Positions 10,701 to 23,850 of a DNA stretch of 64,000 bases are shown one piece after another. Source of the DNA: Manihot esculenta (lineage: Eukaryota > Streptophyta > Magnoliopsida > Malpighiales > Euphorbiaceae); assembly GCF_001659605.2 (NCBI RefSeq), contig NC_035168.2, positions 15,804,245-15,868,244 of the forward strand, read 5' to 3'. The position numbers and the translations under genes were made by a program. Numbering within the stretch: the first letter of the stretch is position 1; each line of letters starts with the position of its first letter. A model generated the notes under the pieces. That model did no database searches. It was not told where the DNA came from and was given only the letters and a program-made list of their open reading frames with translations.

Positions 10701-13199
10701 ATAACTATATATATATTTATTTAAGTATAAATAAGAATACTCATGACAGTTACAACAAAATCATTTCATAAAAATGGGTGAAAATTTTATGTGTCAGTGG
10801 GTGAAAAATGAGCAAATTAAATCATGCAGTTGTATAACTGTAAGGTCATTTATATTATGGTAACTATCTTTTGTGCATGCTTGTAAGGTATTAACAAGTC
10901 ATATAATTAAATTTTAGCATCTATAAACTCTTCCCAGGATCAATTAGCTAGATAAGGGTAAACTGTATCTGCATAGCATAAAGTGCCAAACTGTATAGCC
11001 TGAAGTCCGAATGCGGAGCCTGTATGGTTCAAAGACCGAGACACTGTATGACAAATAGTGTGTCAAAAATATCATATCATATAGCCCATTAGGGTGCAGT
11101 ACTGCTAAACTGTATATGGCATGCCATACCCTTATTCTATCTATGACTCCTATTGAGGTTTACTAGGGCCAAGAATGCATATTTACTTGTTAATAATTTA
11201 TTTGGACTAAAATTATTCATTTAGATGCTTAACATGTTGAAACAAGCAAGTATATCGATAAAACGAGTCCTTAAAGGAATACATATGTGTATAATAGACC
11301 ATATTTAGTCATGAACATAATATTCAGTCATGAATATATTACTACTTTATTAAGAACATGTCTGTAAAGTTTTAGTCTATTAAGCTAGCACGTGCGTAAA
11401 GCAGGTATGTAAAGCTAGCACGTGCGTAATTTGGCCGCAAAGCTAACATGTCAATCCCTTTTAGGTCAACATTTAGATTTAGGTTTGTTTCTACTTGAGA
11501 TTGTGTGAGATTTCTAAGTGTTTTATGGACATAATTAGACTCACCTTTCTTCATGAACTTTGTATATTTATGTCTTAGCTTTTTAACAAGATATATTACA
11601 TCTAATTCTGATCTTTTTAACTAAAGTTATGAATTTTTCTTTTTAAGCTGTCCAATCAGGTTCTAAGCAGTACAATTTTGGTATCTGTTTTTAGTTTAAC
11701 AAAACATATCGTATGCATACATTTGCATATAGATTCAAGCTTAAGTTTTCAATTAGTAAATCATTGGTTATGGTCTAAGTGATACAGACTGTTCCAGATG
11801 CACAATCCTCTATGACAAGTTTAGGTTCACTAGCCATTTACATATAATTAGCTACAGATTCAGAATTTGATCACTTCAGAAAAGTTTTAGGTTTTTGTCT
11901 CAGCTTTCTTTTGGTACATGTTAGGCTTAATTTCAATGATTACACAATTAGTTATGAGGCTTCCAACACAGGCTGTCCTGTTGGAACCTATTCTACCAGT
12001 TTGTGTTTTTTTAGCTCCTATGTTGCATCTATTTGCTTTAAATCTTCCAATCATCATTTCAACATTCATATTACAAATCCATACAATCAAAAGAACATTT
12101 ACAGCAATCAAAACCAATTCCTAATTTTACATATTCATGAGAAAATTAAAGAAAAAATAGAACTTCATACAAATACCAAACATTTTGCACAATTTTTTTC
12201 AAAAGCTTTAGGTACACCTTAGTTACTCTTTTTCCTTGCCTTTCCCCTTTGATGTACCTTTCTCCTTTTGAATTTGTTCTTTACAAAGAATGAGAAAAGT
12301 ATGAGTTTTAATTCATTTAACAACATATAATTGATTGAAAATATTAAAGAATATGTTTGCTAACCTAATTTTCAATTTCTATCACTTACCACTTAAGCAC
12401 CTAAACTTCTCTCCTTTTTCCCTCCTTTTCTATGGTTCCTTTGCTGGTTATTTCAATTAGGAAAGGATTTTGCATGGATGAAGATTCTGTCTTTATGGAG
12501 AAATATGGTGGAAATAGAAGATAAGAAGGTAAAATAATTTTCCCTTTCTTTTTGGTGTAGGTACGGCAAGCATGGAGAAAATGGAAGACACCTTTTTCTT
12601 TCATGCTTAGTCATGTCTTCATGTATAGCTAGGTAACACATGGATGGTTTAGGTAAAAAAGTAGAAAAAGATGGAGGCCAAACTTGAAATTTACTTTTAA
12701 ACTTTCCATATTCACACTTTAACCTACTATACTTTTCCACATATTTCAATTTAGTTTTTAAACTTTCAATATTCATAGATTGACATACTAAACTCACACT
12801 TTTAACATTTAGAAGTTCATTTCATTTAGGTAAGCACGTCAGTTTTAATAAGCACCTCAAGCTAATATGTCGGGAAACCCTTAAGCACCTCCCGAAAGTA
12901 ACTTGATTTCGACCTGCTTATCACATTAGATGCTATATTTTCAGATATGTCTGTTTTCTTATTTTAACTCTGTCTTTGCATGTATAACTCTATATGAAAT
13001 GCATGTTAGATCTCTAAACACAATTTTTAGTGCCCTAACTATAGGTGAATTGTGTGTCAAATGGCTATGGATAAGCTAGCACCTCCCCTAATTAGCTCAA
13101 GGTTAAGCTAGCACATCCTCTAAAGCTAATTACTCTAACTTTAGAATGGTACAATTTAAATCTAATAGTTTATCTATTTCTATCCGTAGGTTTTAGAAT
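10701..13199 (+). other. Non-coding stretch, probably inner part of an Athila-like remnant
   Basis: No credible gene. AT-rich sequence upstream of the Athila-type protease fragment and in the same orientation. The phrase 'aagctagcac' recurs, with a 30-bp spaced pair gctagcacgtgcgtaa at 11384-11399 and 11414-11429, and related copies at 13074-13120. This suggests a decayed tandem or hairpin repeat. The short open frames here show no known domain. Confidence 0.4.
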
Positions 13200-14930
13200 G
13201 TGACAGAGATGTTTGCTGTTTCATGCAAGATAGGTAATGTGGGAATAAAGAAAGCCATGTGTGACCTTGGGGCATCAATTAATGTTATGCCTCTTTCCAT
13301 TTATGATTCATTAAATGCAAGCACACTGAAAAGCACCAGCATTGTTATCCAGCTGGCTGACAGGTCCATTGTTTACCCCAAAGGTGTCTTAGAAGATGTT
13401 TTAGTGCAGGTGGACCAGCTAGTCTTCCTAGCGGACTTTATGTAATCGACATGGAGGCAGACAAAAGCAACACCACCTCGGACATCCTGCTTGGAAGACC
13501 ATTTTTTAGCACAGCCAGAATAAAGATAGATGTGCATGATGGCACATTACTATAGAATTTGAAAGGAAAGTAATCAAGTTTAATGTTTATGATGCAATGA
13601 AATTCCCTAATGATGTATCTCCTGTTTATAGTTTAGATGTTATTGATTGCTTAAGTCAAGAAATTTTTGAAATAAATCAAGAAGATTTACTAAACACTGA
13701 TTTATGCAGGGACACCAGCTAGAAGAATGTGGAGGACAATAAAAGCTTGAATGAAACAGAAGCGGGGTACACAACATGCTGCACAGACTTACCTATAGAC
13801 AATTTACCCAAATAGATGGAGCAGATAGATTTTGATTTGCCCAAATCACCAGTATAGATAGACTTGCCTAGAGGCGATTTGCCCAAATCAATAGATTCAC
13901 TTAGGAACGATTTTCCCAAATCGATATACAAGCAATAACCTTTAGACCAGACAGCCTCAGCACTAGAATTGAAACCTCTACTTGGACACCTGAAATATGT
14001 ATACTTAGAGGCATAAAAGACACTACCAGTCATAATGTCAAATCTATTGAGTCACCAAGCCTCATACAAGTTTTGAAAAAGCACAAGAAAGCTATAGGTT
14101 GGACCATAGAGGACATAAAAGGTGTCTCACCATCAACATGTATGCATAGAATACTCATGGAAGAGGATTGCAAACCTGTCCATAACACTTAAAAGTAGGC
14201 TGAACCTTCACATGATGGAGGTTGTGAAGAAAGAGATAGTAAAGCTCCTAGACACTGGGGTCATCTCCCCAATCTCTGACAGCAAATGGGTAAGCCCTGT
14301 CCATATAGTTTCAAAGAAGACTGGAATCACCATTGTTCAAAACTCTAAAAGCGAACTTGTACCACTTGTGTTCAAAATGGATGGAGAGTATGCATGAACT
14401 ATAGAAAGTTTATTGCAGCAACAAGGAAAGACCAATTTCCTTTGCCTTTCATTGATCAGATGATTGAAAGACTTGCAAGTAAATCACACTATTGTTGTTT
14501 GGATGGATATTCGGGATTCTACTAAATTCCCGTGGCTCCAGAAGACCAAGAAAAGATAACATTCACCTGCCCTTTCGGTACCTTTGCGTTCAGAAGGATG
14601 TCCTTCAGCCTTTGCAATGCATCGGCTACCTTTCAATGCTGCATGATGAATATATTTTCTGACTATGTGGAGAAGATTATTGAAGTCTTTATGGACGACT
14701 TCATGGTATATGGTAATTCTTTCAATGAATGCCTTACTAACTTGGAAAAGATACTTGAAAGATGCTTAGAATCAAATCTGGTTTTAAACTATGAAAAATG
14801 TCACTTCATGGTTAACCAAGGTTTGATTTTAGGCTACATTATTTCAGCCCTTTGATAGAGGTAGACAAAGCTAAGGTAGATACAATTACAAATCTGCCTT
14901 ATCTCACAAGTATTCGAGAAATCTTTGACA
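13200..14930 (+). pseudogene. Athila-like pol fragments: protease and reverse transcriptase
   Basis: The protease block at 13200-13550 has MCDLGASINVMPLSIYD, LADRSIVYPKGVLEDVLV, then after a frame break DILLGRPFFSTAR. This is the Athila/Tat retropepsin pattern, in which DLGAS is normal. RT follows in pieces: about 14200-14400 (KEIVKLLDTGVISPISDSKWVSPVH) and 14532-14855 (APEDQEKITFTCPFGTFAFRRM ... FMDDFMVYGNSF ... LVLNYEKCHFMV), with the catalytic FMDD intact. The reading shifts frame near 14845 and ends soon after IEVDKAKV. RNase H and integrase are absent, so a large internal deletion joins RT to 3' LTR sequence. Several stops and frameshifts show it is dead. Confidence 0.88.
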
Positions 14931-16525
14931 TTAAGTTGAGTAAGGAATAAAAGAACTCAAGTTGTTTATCTGCTTTGATAATTAAAACTCAATTGAAAAT
15001 CCTCCTTGCTGTATGATCAAACATAATTTAGGCACATTTTTACTATTATTATTGATGCTAAATTATACATCTTCTAGCTAATTTTGTGCTTTTGATAATA
15101 TTTTATAGAAAATGATAAAAAATGAAGATTTGGTGAAAAATGGCCTAAAATACATGAAAAGTTTATTCGGCCGGAGCAATTTGAGCAAATCACCCTCAAG
15201 AATGACCAAGGAGGCTGCATAAGTAGATGGAAGCAAGAAGTTAAAACTCAAGATTTTGATGTGCCAGAATCAATTTGCCCAAATCACTAGGCAAATCGAT
15301 TATTGCAGAATAGAGAAGAAAAGAACGGCACAGACTCACGACAAGGGCAAGAAATTATCCCAAATCAATGGGCAAATCGATCATCGCAGGTAGAAAAAGT
15401 GCAGAACGGTGAGAAACACCATAATTCGAATTTCAAGAGTTCCAATCCATGTCAAAGACACTAAGACACATCTGAAATACATCAAACACTCTGCAAAAAG
15501 AATTCTTTCACTCAAGAAAGTCCATTTATGAAGAAATGCAATCAATGAGGGAATTAGAAACCAAATTGAAGAGGAATTTCATCTCACAAGGGGTTGTTCT
15601 AGGGTTTTTCATCTATAAAAGGAACAACAAACCAGTAGCAGAAAATCATCGAGGATCACATCATTCACCAGCACCAAAGCTGCCTTCTTCCTTTTCTTCT
15701 CTTTGCATCTTCTTTGCAAGCTATGAGTGGCTAAATACACAATTTCTAACTGAAGTTAGTTGAAATGTCAGTTTATTTATGAATTGGGAGATCTGAAACT
15801 CTATCATCAATCTTTTATTTTTTAGTATTTATGCAACTTCATTCTTCATGTCATTATTGCCTTGCTGTTAGGATCAATATGGCCCGTTGCTCTTAATTGT
15901 AAAGTAATATATTGTTAGCTTGAATATTTTAGGTCCATAATTGCTTAGATTGTTCAAACACAAGTAACCATTAGTGTAAAAACTAAGAAGTTACATAACC
16001 TAACTCAAGTTCACCACGCGGTTGGTTAGTTAGAATTTGGTCTCTCTATTTCTTAAAGCAGTTAACAGTTGAAAAGTAAAAAACTCTAAGGACGTTCCTT
16101 GGCAACTTGTTACCTAGAGGTTGATTAGCAAACGTTTCCTAATTAATCTAAACCTACGGAGAGATTTGGTTGTGAGGAGCGTCTTCCACAACCAAAATAA
16201 ATTTATTGAAACAAATAAAATAATCAAAGTATCAATGATCAATTCCCAAACTGAAATAGATCCTACACTTCAACTAGATTTTTTTTTATCATTGATTTAC
16301 TCTTCTTTCAATTATTGCTTTCTTATATTACTTTAGTTTTAGTCTTAGTTCATCATCATAAAACATTTCTCCTTGTTTTACTTTTATTGTTAATTTGCCC
16401 ACGTCATTGATTGGAAAATCAAAGTGTCAATTTCCTGTGGATTCGACCTTATTACCACTATCTGCAGTTCTTAATTGGTGATTATTAGTAGGTTATTTTT
16501 TACGGTTTTGACAACCGCTATCAGT
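14931..16525 (+). mobile_element. Athila-like 3' LTR (left edge approximate)
   Basis: Non-coding. It contains a TATA-like tataaaa at 15614, a leader, and the diagnostic LTR tail 'cctgtggattcgacc ... gacaaccgctatca' at 16433-16523. It parallels the LTR at 1-1636 but is diverged. The exact 5' boundary cannot be set because the element has lost the region after RT. The open frame at 15536-15763 lies in the LTR leader and shows no domain. Confidence 0.65.
15614..15620 (+). promoter_or_regulatory. TATA-like box of the Athila-like LTR
   Basis: The string tataaaa sits in the same position relative to the LTR tail as the box at 684-692 of the related LTR. Only sequence similarity supports it. Confidence 0.35.
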
Positions 16526-16723
16526 GTAATAGAAGAGTGGCTGTCGTTCTTCTTCTTTTAAGAAAAATCCAAGTCCTAGCTAAAATTCCTCTCTCTTACC
16601 AAATAAGGTAAAAATATGACAAAAGAAAAGGAGAATAATACAATTATACTCCAAAAGCAAAATCCTAATTAGTATAAATGTCTAAAAGAGCAATCTAGTT
16701 CCTATGCAGATGATTCAATAAAA

Positions 16724-17777
16724 GGAAAAGTACATTTTAGTTATCGGTACTTTTGCGCTTTTATACTTTAGGGACTAAAGTAACTTTCATTGTATTTTTG
16801 GGTCTGAACTTTTACACCATTAATAGTTAGAGGATGCAGTGGCTAACAATACTAAATATGCTAATGTGGCATGTCGACATCATTGCCATGTTTGACATGG
16901 CATACTGATGTCGTTTTTAGGTCATCAACATTCCTTTTTATGACCTTAGTGAAATAATTGAAAAGTAAGAATCCTTGAATTGCAAAGAAAATAAATTTTT
17001 AACCCTTAATGCTAAAAGTATAAAACTTTCAAAATGCAGGAAAAAAAAAAAGAAAAGTGGGAAGAGAGGGAGAGAGAAATAGTGAGATGGAGAGGGAGAA
17101 AGGGACAATAGCAAGAGATAAAGTCTCTTTCTCTCTCTCACTCTATCTCTTCTCGTTCCTTTATCTCACTTACTTTTTTGTCTAGTTTCCTCATTTAATT
17201 TTATGGATAAATGTTAGGATGAGAGACTTAGATAAAGATATTATGATAATAGTGAGAGAAAGAAAACTAGATAGGAAAGCAAAGTAAGGTATAGAGGTAC
17301 AAGAGGAGAGAGAGAGTCTTTTACTTTTATCCCCTTTTCCCTCATTATCTCACTATTTATCTCTCTCTCCTTCTTCCCTCTTTTTTCTTATTTTTTCCAT
17401 GCATTTTGGAAGTTTTACACTTTTACTCTTAATGGTAGGAACTTTATTTTATTTATAATTCAAGAACTTCTACTTTTAAATTTTTTTACTTGGGCCATAA
17501 AAGGGAAAATTGATGGCGTGGTGATTATGTTAGCATACCACATCAGACATCGTGATGATGTTAACATGCAACGTCAGATGTGGTAATGACGTCAACATGG
17601 CACGTTAGGCATGTCGATGATGTCAACATGCCAGATTAGCATATTTAAGATTGTTAGCCATTGCATCCTCAAACTGCTAACAGTGCGAAAGTTCAAACTC
17701 TAAAATGCAATAAAAGTTACTTTAGTTCGTAAAGTGAAAAAAATATAAAAGTATAGGTAACTAAAGTATACTTTTCA
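16724..17777. mobile_element. Foldback (long inverted repeat) element, ~1.05 kb
   Basis: The left arm begins gaaaagtacattttagttat and the right arm ends with its imperfect complement (about 17740-17776). The match continues inward through 'gggactaaagtaact', 'gttagaggatgcagtggctaac' against 'gttagccattgcatcctc', and the 'atgtcgacatcattgcca' blocks. The middle (17040-17400) is GA-rich on one side and CT-rich on the other. No open reading frame with a domain is present. It could be a non-autonomous DNA transposon. I could not identify a clean target-site duplication, so the family is open. Confidence 0.6.
17040..17400. repeat. Purine/pyrimidine-rich low-complexity core
   Basis: Runs of gagagagg and mirrored ctctctctc alternate (17040-17110, 17125-17160, 17300-17330, 17345-17390). 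This simple-sequence core fills the loop region of the surrounding foldback element. The minus-strand open frame at 16938-17141 is an artefact of it. Confidence 0.7.
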
Positions 17778-19567
17778 CTTTAATTAAAGATCCCATTAAC
17801 ATGAACCATGTTAATTTAAGAGTTAGATTACATGGCCCGTGTGATGATATAATTAGAAAAATTCAGGTTTGAGGTAAAAGGAAGGAAATGTACTAGCATC
17901 ATAAGTTTGTGTAACTTCATCTTGCAATATTACATGACCAAATACATGAGTCGTGTGATTTCTTGTGTGACTTTATGTCTTACTCTAGTTTTGGAATTGA
18001 GGACTTGTGTTCTCCAAAATATAGCTCATGTTCTGGCATCACAACTCATTACAGTTGTAAAAGAATAGATATTTCAAAACATTCTTATCCCACATAGTTT
18101 ATGAACAAAATTTTCCTTTGATTTATAAATGGATTTTGGCTATTGATTTTACAAAAAGAGTAAGTGAGAGGAGCAGTGCTCGCGTGTACAAGATTGGACC
18201 GAAAAACCAAACTCAATTCAAATCCATCGATTTCACAAAGTTTGTTATCTGATATTTTTTGTTGTAGATTTTAAGTTGTTGCAAATTTTTTGCATGACTT
18301 GAGATATGACCATGATCTTTCTCGTGTAACATTATGAGATAAAAAAATTAATAGCTCTTCAAATGGCTTTTATACCAAAAATTAATCTATAAAATTTTTA
18401 AAAAAAAAACTATTAAATTCTTAAATCATAAAGATTATGTAAACTAAGTAAAAATACTAATAAAAGAATATAAAATAGCTATTACACAGACAAAATATAT
18501 CTAAAATGTGCTCTAAATGTCTATAAAATGTGAGGTTATCAGTACCATAAATAAGATTTATTAAATATTTTATTGGTGAATAGATTATCTGCATAGAAGT
18601 TATTAACTCATAGAAATGATCAACCTAGTGCATTATTACTAGCTTAAGAAAATTATGGCTTGTTTTATTAGTAGTTGAAAATTGGAGAAGAAATTATTAT
18701 AGAATATGAAAGTGAAGCTTCTACATTCTTGCAGGTGACCTAAAATAAAGAATATAAAAGCAAGACATCCAACAACATAAAACCTTTAACGACTGAATCA
18801 ATCAAACTAAACTCTAATAGTCAATTATCTTATCTTTCAATTATTAGTACTATTTATTTAATTTCCAGACTTTATCATGCAATTTTCAAAGTTCTCTTCA
18901 AGTATTGTAGTTTTTGGTAAAAATGCATTTATCTGATCCAATTCCCACAAATTGTTTGATTTTTCGAGGTTAGGAGTGCATTTATTAGGTAATATACTTA
19001 ATGTTTAGGATGCCCATAAACCCTAAGCTGTGAGTAAGATTTGATTATTAATCTTTGGGCATATATGTCCAGTGGAATACAAAATCTATAATATCTAGAA
19101 ATTCATTTTTTATTAATGCTATTAAAGAAAACTATGTACCCCGTTGTTAAAGTCTTGAAGAAAGTTTTATAAAGGCAGTTGGAGTCTTTCAATAATGATA
19201 ATTGGCAAGTTAATTGCATTTATTGATCTTTTATAAGACATACTCGATGCACCTTTTGATAATCACAATTATAAATTAAAGAGACTAAATAATTAATGAT
19301 TTTAAAAAATAGTTAAAGTTAGTGGTTTGAAATAAAAAAGACTAAATAATTAAAATTTTTAAAAAATAGGGATTGTTTAGTATAATTTTTTATAATAGAA
19401 AAACTAAGTAGTTAGTTTCACTAAAGCATAAGGACAAAATAATTAATTTTCCTAATTTTAAGGGAATTATTTTCTTTGTTATATAAGATCCCCAAACAGT
19501 CATACTAGTTCCTTAATGGTAGCACTTATAACTCCAATCCTAGTGTTACTAATAACTCCTTAAGTTA
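17778..19567. other. AT-rich non-coding stretch
   Basis: No gene, RNA gene or recognisable mobile element seen. The sequence is AT-rich with dense stops in all frames. It separates the two foldback elements. Confidence 0.5.
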
Positions 19568-19576
19568 CTTAGTTCC

Positions 19577-20534
19577 GAGCTTTTTTTCATATTATGCATA
19601 ATTTAAAAACTTATTATTAAATCATGTAGAGTCCGAAAATATTTTTGAATTCTGTGTGTCAAAGGAGTCTGTTCGGCAATATGACTGTTGAATAAGTATG
19701 TTCGATATTCATAGTACCGAACAAAGCGTAGTTCGACACTGGACATATTCGGCACTTATAGTGGCGAAGACTTTTCTTTTGTAGGTTTTAATATTAATAT
19801 TTTAATTATATTTATTTTAAAAATATTAAATTTCATTAAATATTAAAAAAATTTTAAAAAACTTAAATAATAAATAATGTTAATACTCATCTTTTTTATA
19901 TATTATTATAATATTAAAAAACTATTAATAATTTTAAATTAATTAAAAAAATTTATAATATGGATTAAATAATTTCGGATTTTAATTTATTAATTTTATA
20001 TATATTTTATATAAATATAATTAAAAAGTTAATAAAGTTTAAAATTTTTTTAAAAATATAATAAATTAAAATTCGAAATTATTTAATTCATCTTATAAAT
20101 TTTTTTAATTAATTTAAAATTATTAATAGTTTTTTTATATTATAATAATATATATAAAGATGAGTATTAATATTATTTATTGTTTAAGTTTTTTAAAAAA
20201 TTTTAAATATTTAATGAAATTTAATATTTTTAAAATATTTTTTAATATTTAATAAAATTTAATATTTTTAAAATATTCTGCGAAAGAAAAGTCTTCGGCA
20301 CTATAAGTGTCGAAGACTATTCTTTTAATTCCTTTCTTTTAGTACATGACCACATGCATGAGTTGCATGCATGACCAAAATATGCAGTTTGACATTCATA
20401 GTGTTGAACTACGCTTTGTTCGGTAATCACATTGCCGAACAGACTCCTTTGACATACAGAATCCGAAAATATTTTCGGACCCTGCATGATTTAATAATAA
20501 GTTTTTAAATTATGCATGATATGAAAAAAAGCTT
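19577..20534. mobile_element. Mutator-like foldback element with 9-bp target duplication
   Basis: A 958-bp near-complete palindrome. It starts gagctttttttcat and ends atgaaaaaaagctt, and the arms pair almost to the centre near 20010, including 'gtccgaaaatat', 'ggagtctgttcgg', 'gtcttcggcac' and long AT blocks. It is flanked by the direct repeat CTTAGTTCC at 19568-19576 and 20535-20543. A 9-bp duplication with long terminal inverted repeats is the hallmark of Mutator-like elements. No transposase is encoded, so it is non-autonomous. Its transcript would fold into one long hairpin, so small-RNA production is a reasonable inference. Confidence 0.8.
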
Positions 20535-20543
20535 CTTAGTTCC

Positions 20544-22480
20544 TCATGTGACTATAGACTTGGGGGTAAGAATTGTAGTATTGAGGAGACTATGATACAA
20601 GTTCCTCATGACAATTCCAATAACTCCAATTCTTTAATAAAGTTTTATTTATGATTTCTCTAAATTCAAAGCCATCGCGCATTGTGAGGACGCCAATGAA
20701 ATAACATCAAGCATGAATAAGCTGTCAGATATACATGTTCTAGAGATATTATACCAACTTTGACATTCTTTATAACAATAAAATAGATATTTTATTTATA
20801 TATTAAAGTTTTTTAACTAAATAATGAACCTATTTTTGTTAGTATTTAGTGGATGTTCTATTCTTAAAGAGTTAGGAATAAGAATAGTGAAATAATCTTA
20901 TATAAATTACTATAAAACAATGACTATAAAACAGTTGACAGTCATATGATGTTTTACTGTCATAATTCATCCAAATTAGATTATCACTTTTGTCTATCTC
21001 TATTGATTAGCATAGTGATAGTGATGATTGAGTGGTGAATTATTTGCCTTAGGACATTAGATGTCTAGAAAGACATGTGGAGACTGATAAATGGTCTGAA
21101 CATGTGACATTACGATAAGGAGCATATAAAATTTACTTTTGTCGACGTTTGCTATTAAGATCATAATAGTGTATATGCTCCTTAAATCTGAGATAATATA
21201 TGTCTCATGTATAGGTAATTTGAATTTGATACCACTTACATGCTTGTATTATGTAAGAGTATATAGTGAGTGTTAGCTCAAGTCAGTTATATATGGAGAC
21301 AAGGGGGGTTAGTTGAGATGAGATTTGTTGTCCTAGTTAAATTTGCAGAATTCTATGACTAAATAGGACAGTTAGACTTAATTGAAATAAGGTGTTTTCC
21401 TATATGAGTCTTGTTAATCAAGAATTGGAATTAAATGTTGGTAATATAATTTAGAGTAATGTGATTTGACATATTGTGATTCTAGTTTAAATAAGGATTC
21501 TGTAATGAAAGGATTTGAGTATATGATAATTTATAATCATGGTTTTGAAAGAGTTAATTGGATAGTCATAGTGAGTTATGTTAGACAATAAACATAGTTT
21601 ATAGGAGCTCAGAATATCAAATATCAATAGAATCTTGTTCTAAATTGATAAAAAAGAGTTTCCATTTTTATTGTCAAATAACTATCAACCCAAATAGACA
21701 TACACATAAGAATTGATCTCTATAGGATTAATTAATTAATTAATTGATTAATTAATTATTGAATTTAGTTAGTAATATGATTGCAAAGTGTCTAGCATGA
21801 TTTAAACTAAATTAAACTTAGGATGGTGTAATTACTAAAAGATATTTTGGAAATAATTAATGCAATATGTTATATGAAATTAAGAGAAAAAATCTCACTA
21901 AATGTTTTGAGATATTTTTTGGGTATAAATCAAGTGTTGATAGAACTCAAAATTTATTAATGCAATTAATGAATTAATGTAGGTTGATTAATTAATTTAA
22001 TGGTGATTAAATTAATTTGATCAAGGATTAAAGTGTAATTTGTGTAGGATATAAATTATTTATCTTAAATATTTATTAAAAGAAATAACCCTATAACTCC
22101 TAACCACTTTAGAGGCGATGTAGGATTGTAAACCCCTAAATTTACTTTGGCAGAATTTAGGGGTTGGAGATTTCTTGGGAGAACTTGGACAAAATTTAGG
22201 GGTTAGGAACAACATTGAACATCAAAAACAAATAATGAAAAGTCTATTCCTTGCACATATCTCTCTATAAAAGGGTTTGGAAGACACTTTCTCTTTCTTA
22301 AATCTCTAACACAAATATCATGATGAGCTGCAGATCTCTCAACTTTTTCTTTATTAAATTTCATGATTTTACTATAATTTTAATATAAATAATTAATTTT
22401 TACTTGAAATTTGATTTGGGCCAGATTTTTTAACGGAAGTTAAGAAAAGGAACGAAAAAAGTTGAATTGAAAGATTTTCG
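20544..22480. other. AT-rich non-coding stretch
   Basis: No gene recognised. A short run built on (taat) units lies at about 21728-21758. No inverted-repeat element or coding domain was seen. Confidence 0.5.
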
Positions 22481-22484
22481 GGCT

Positions 22485-23850
22485 GGGATGTTACAGTCTT
22501 GGGTAAGCCTGTAGTCCAAGGCGATAGACAACTCCAAATTCAAAAATAATTGCCGCCTCAACCCGATTTTACCACCTAAATAACGATAAGATCAGCTTTA
22601 AGTTGGATAACACACAATCAGATTAGGATATGGATAAGATAGAAGTAGTAGAATTTATTTTAAATTATTAAATTTTATCTTTTTTTACCTATATAAAGGC
22701 TTTTAGAATTAAACCTAGGCATCATATATTTTCTCCTCTTCCCCTCCTCTCCTCTTGGTGCCGCCCCTCTCTCTCCTTCTCCATTTTCTTCTTTTTCTTT
22801 TCTTGTTCTTCTCTTTTGGTTTTTCCAATTTTATTATGGCCCTTAGAGACTAAATAATTATTTTCAGTTGACGGTTAAATTAAATTGAGATTTTATTCAA
22901 ATTGTGAGGTTATGTACTTCAATTCTCTTTATCTTGTTTCTGTTTTCTGTTAATTTTTATTTTGAGAAATACCACCTCCATTGTTGTTTTCTTGAGAATT
23001 CAAGAGGCTTATTGAATCTCCTAGGAAAACAACATACAACTAATTAATTCAATTAAATTCGTAATTATTTTATTGGATTAATAACAAACAATTAAAATAT
23101 TAATTTATATTAAGAAATTAGTAGATTTGATTTAAATTAATTGTATATTTTTATTAATCAAGTTTGGATTATTCTTTCTTAATGTAGTTGATTAATTAAA
23201 TCTACATGCGTGTTGGGGTTGTTACTTAACTAGAAATTAATTTAAGCGCGAAGCGGATTAATTTATATTAAGAAATTAGTATATTTAATTTAAATTAATT
23301 GGGTATTTTTATTGATCAAGTTTGGATTATTCTCTCTTAATGCAGTTAACTAATTAAATCTACATGTGTATTGGGATTGTTAGTTAACTAGGAATTAATT
23401 TAAGCGCGAAGCAGATTAATTTATTCATAAGGAAGAATTGGTGAATTCGCGTGTTTGATCACTATAACCAAACAATAGATAATAATATGAATTATTTTTC
23501 TAACCAATGATCAACTGCAAAATACCTCAATTTGATTACCTTCAGCTGAAATTTTTAATTATTTATTTATTTTTTAATTTTTAATTGCATTATTTATTAT
23601 TTTTCTTTTAAGTTTATTTTTCTTAACTTGCTCAATACAAAATCACTTTCATAAAAACTCTTTAATTCTCATTTTTTGTATTAAACTACTCTTCTATTTC
23701 AATTAGTCATCTAAATTAAATAGAGTTAAAAGTTTGTGTGGGATCGATACTCACTTACCCTATTTACAAGTTCTTATTAATCAAGAAAAGTGAAGTAAAA
23801 TTAAATTGACGGATTCGACACCCGCCAAATCCAATAGTCCACTGCCTTAA
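22485..23850 (+). mobile_element. Athila/Tat-like LTR remnant (edges approximate)
   Basis: Begins near 'tgttacagtcttgggtaagc', has a TATA-like tatataaagg at 22690, a CT-rich leader around 22730-22820, and ends with 'gtgtgggatcgatactcac ... gacggattcgacacccgcc' at 23738-23828. That ending is the same kind of LTR tail as at 1538-1630 and 16433-16523. No adjoining gag-pol was found, so it is a solo LTR or a fragment. Confidence 0.5.
23101..23416. repeat. 158-bp tandem duplication inside the LTR remnant
   Basis: Two copies, 23101-23258 and 23259-23416. Each runs from 'taatttatattaagaaatta' (second copy from 'taatttatatt') to 'taatttaagcgcgaagcgga' or 'gcagat'. They differ at several positions, so the duplication is not recent. 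Confidence 0.85.

Noticed and set aside
1..16525. The LTRs at 1-1636 and 14931-16525 as the two ends of one Athila element with chromovirus A nested inside
   Set aside because: They share layout and several phrases but are too diverged and differ in their U3 regions. Two related elements fit better, though a very old single element cannot be fully excluded.
16938..17141. Minus-strand open frame with Ser/Leu/Phe runs
   Set aside because: Direct translation of a GA-rich simple repeat.
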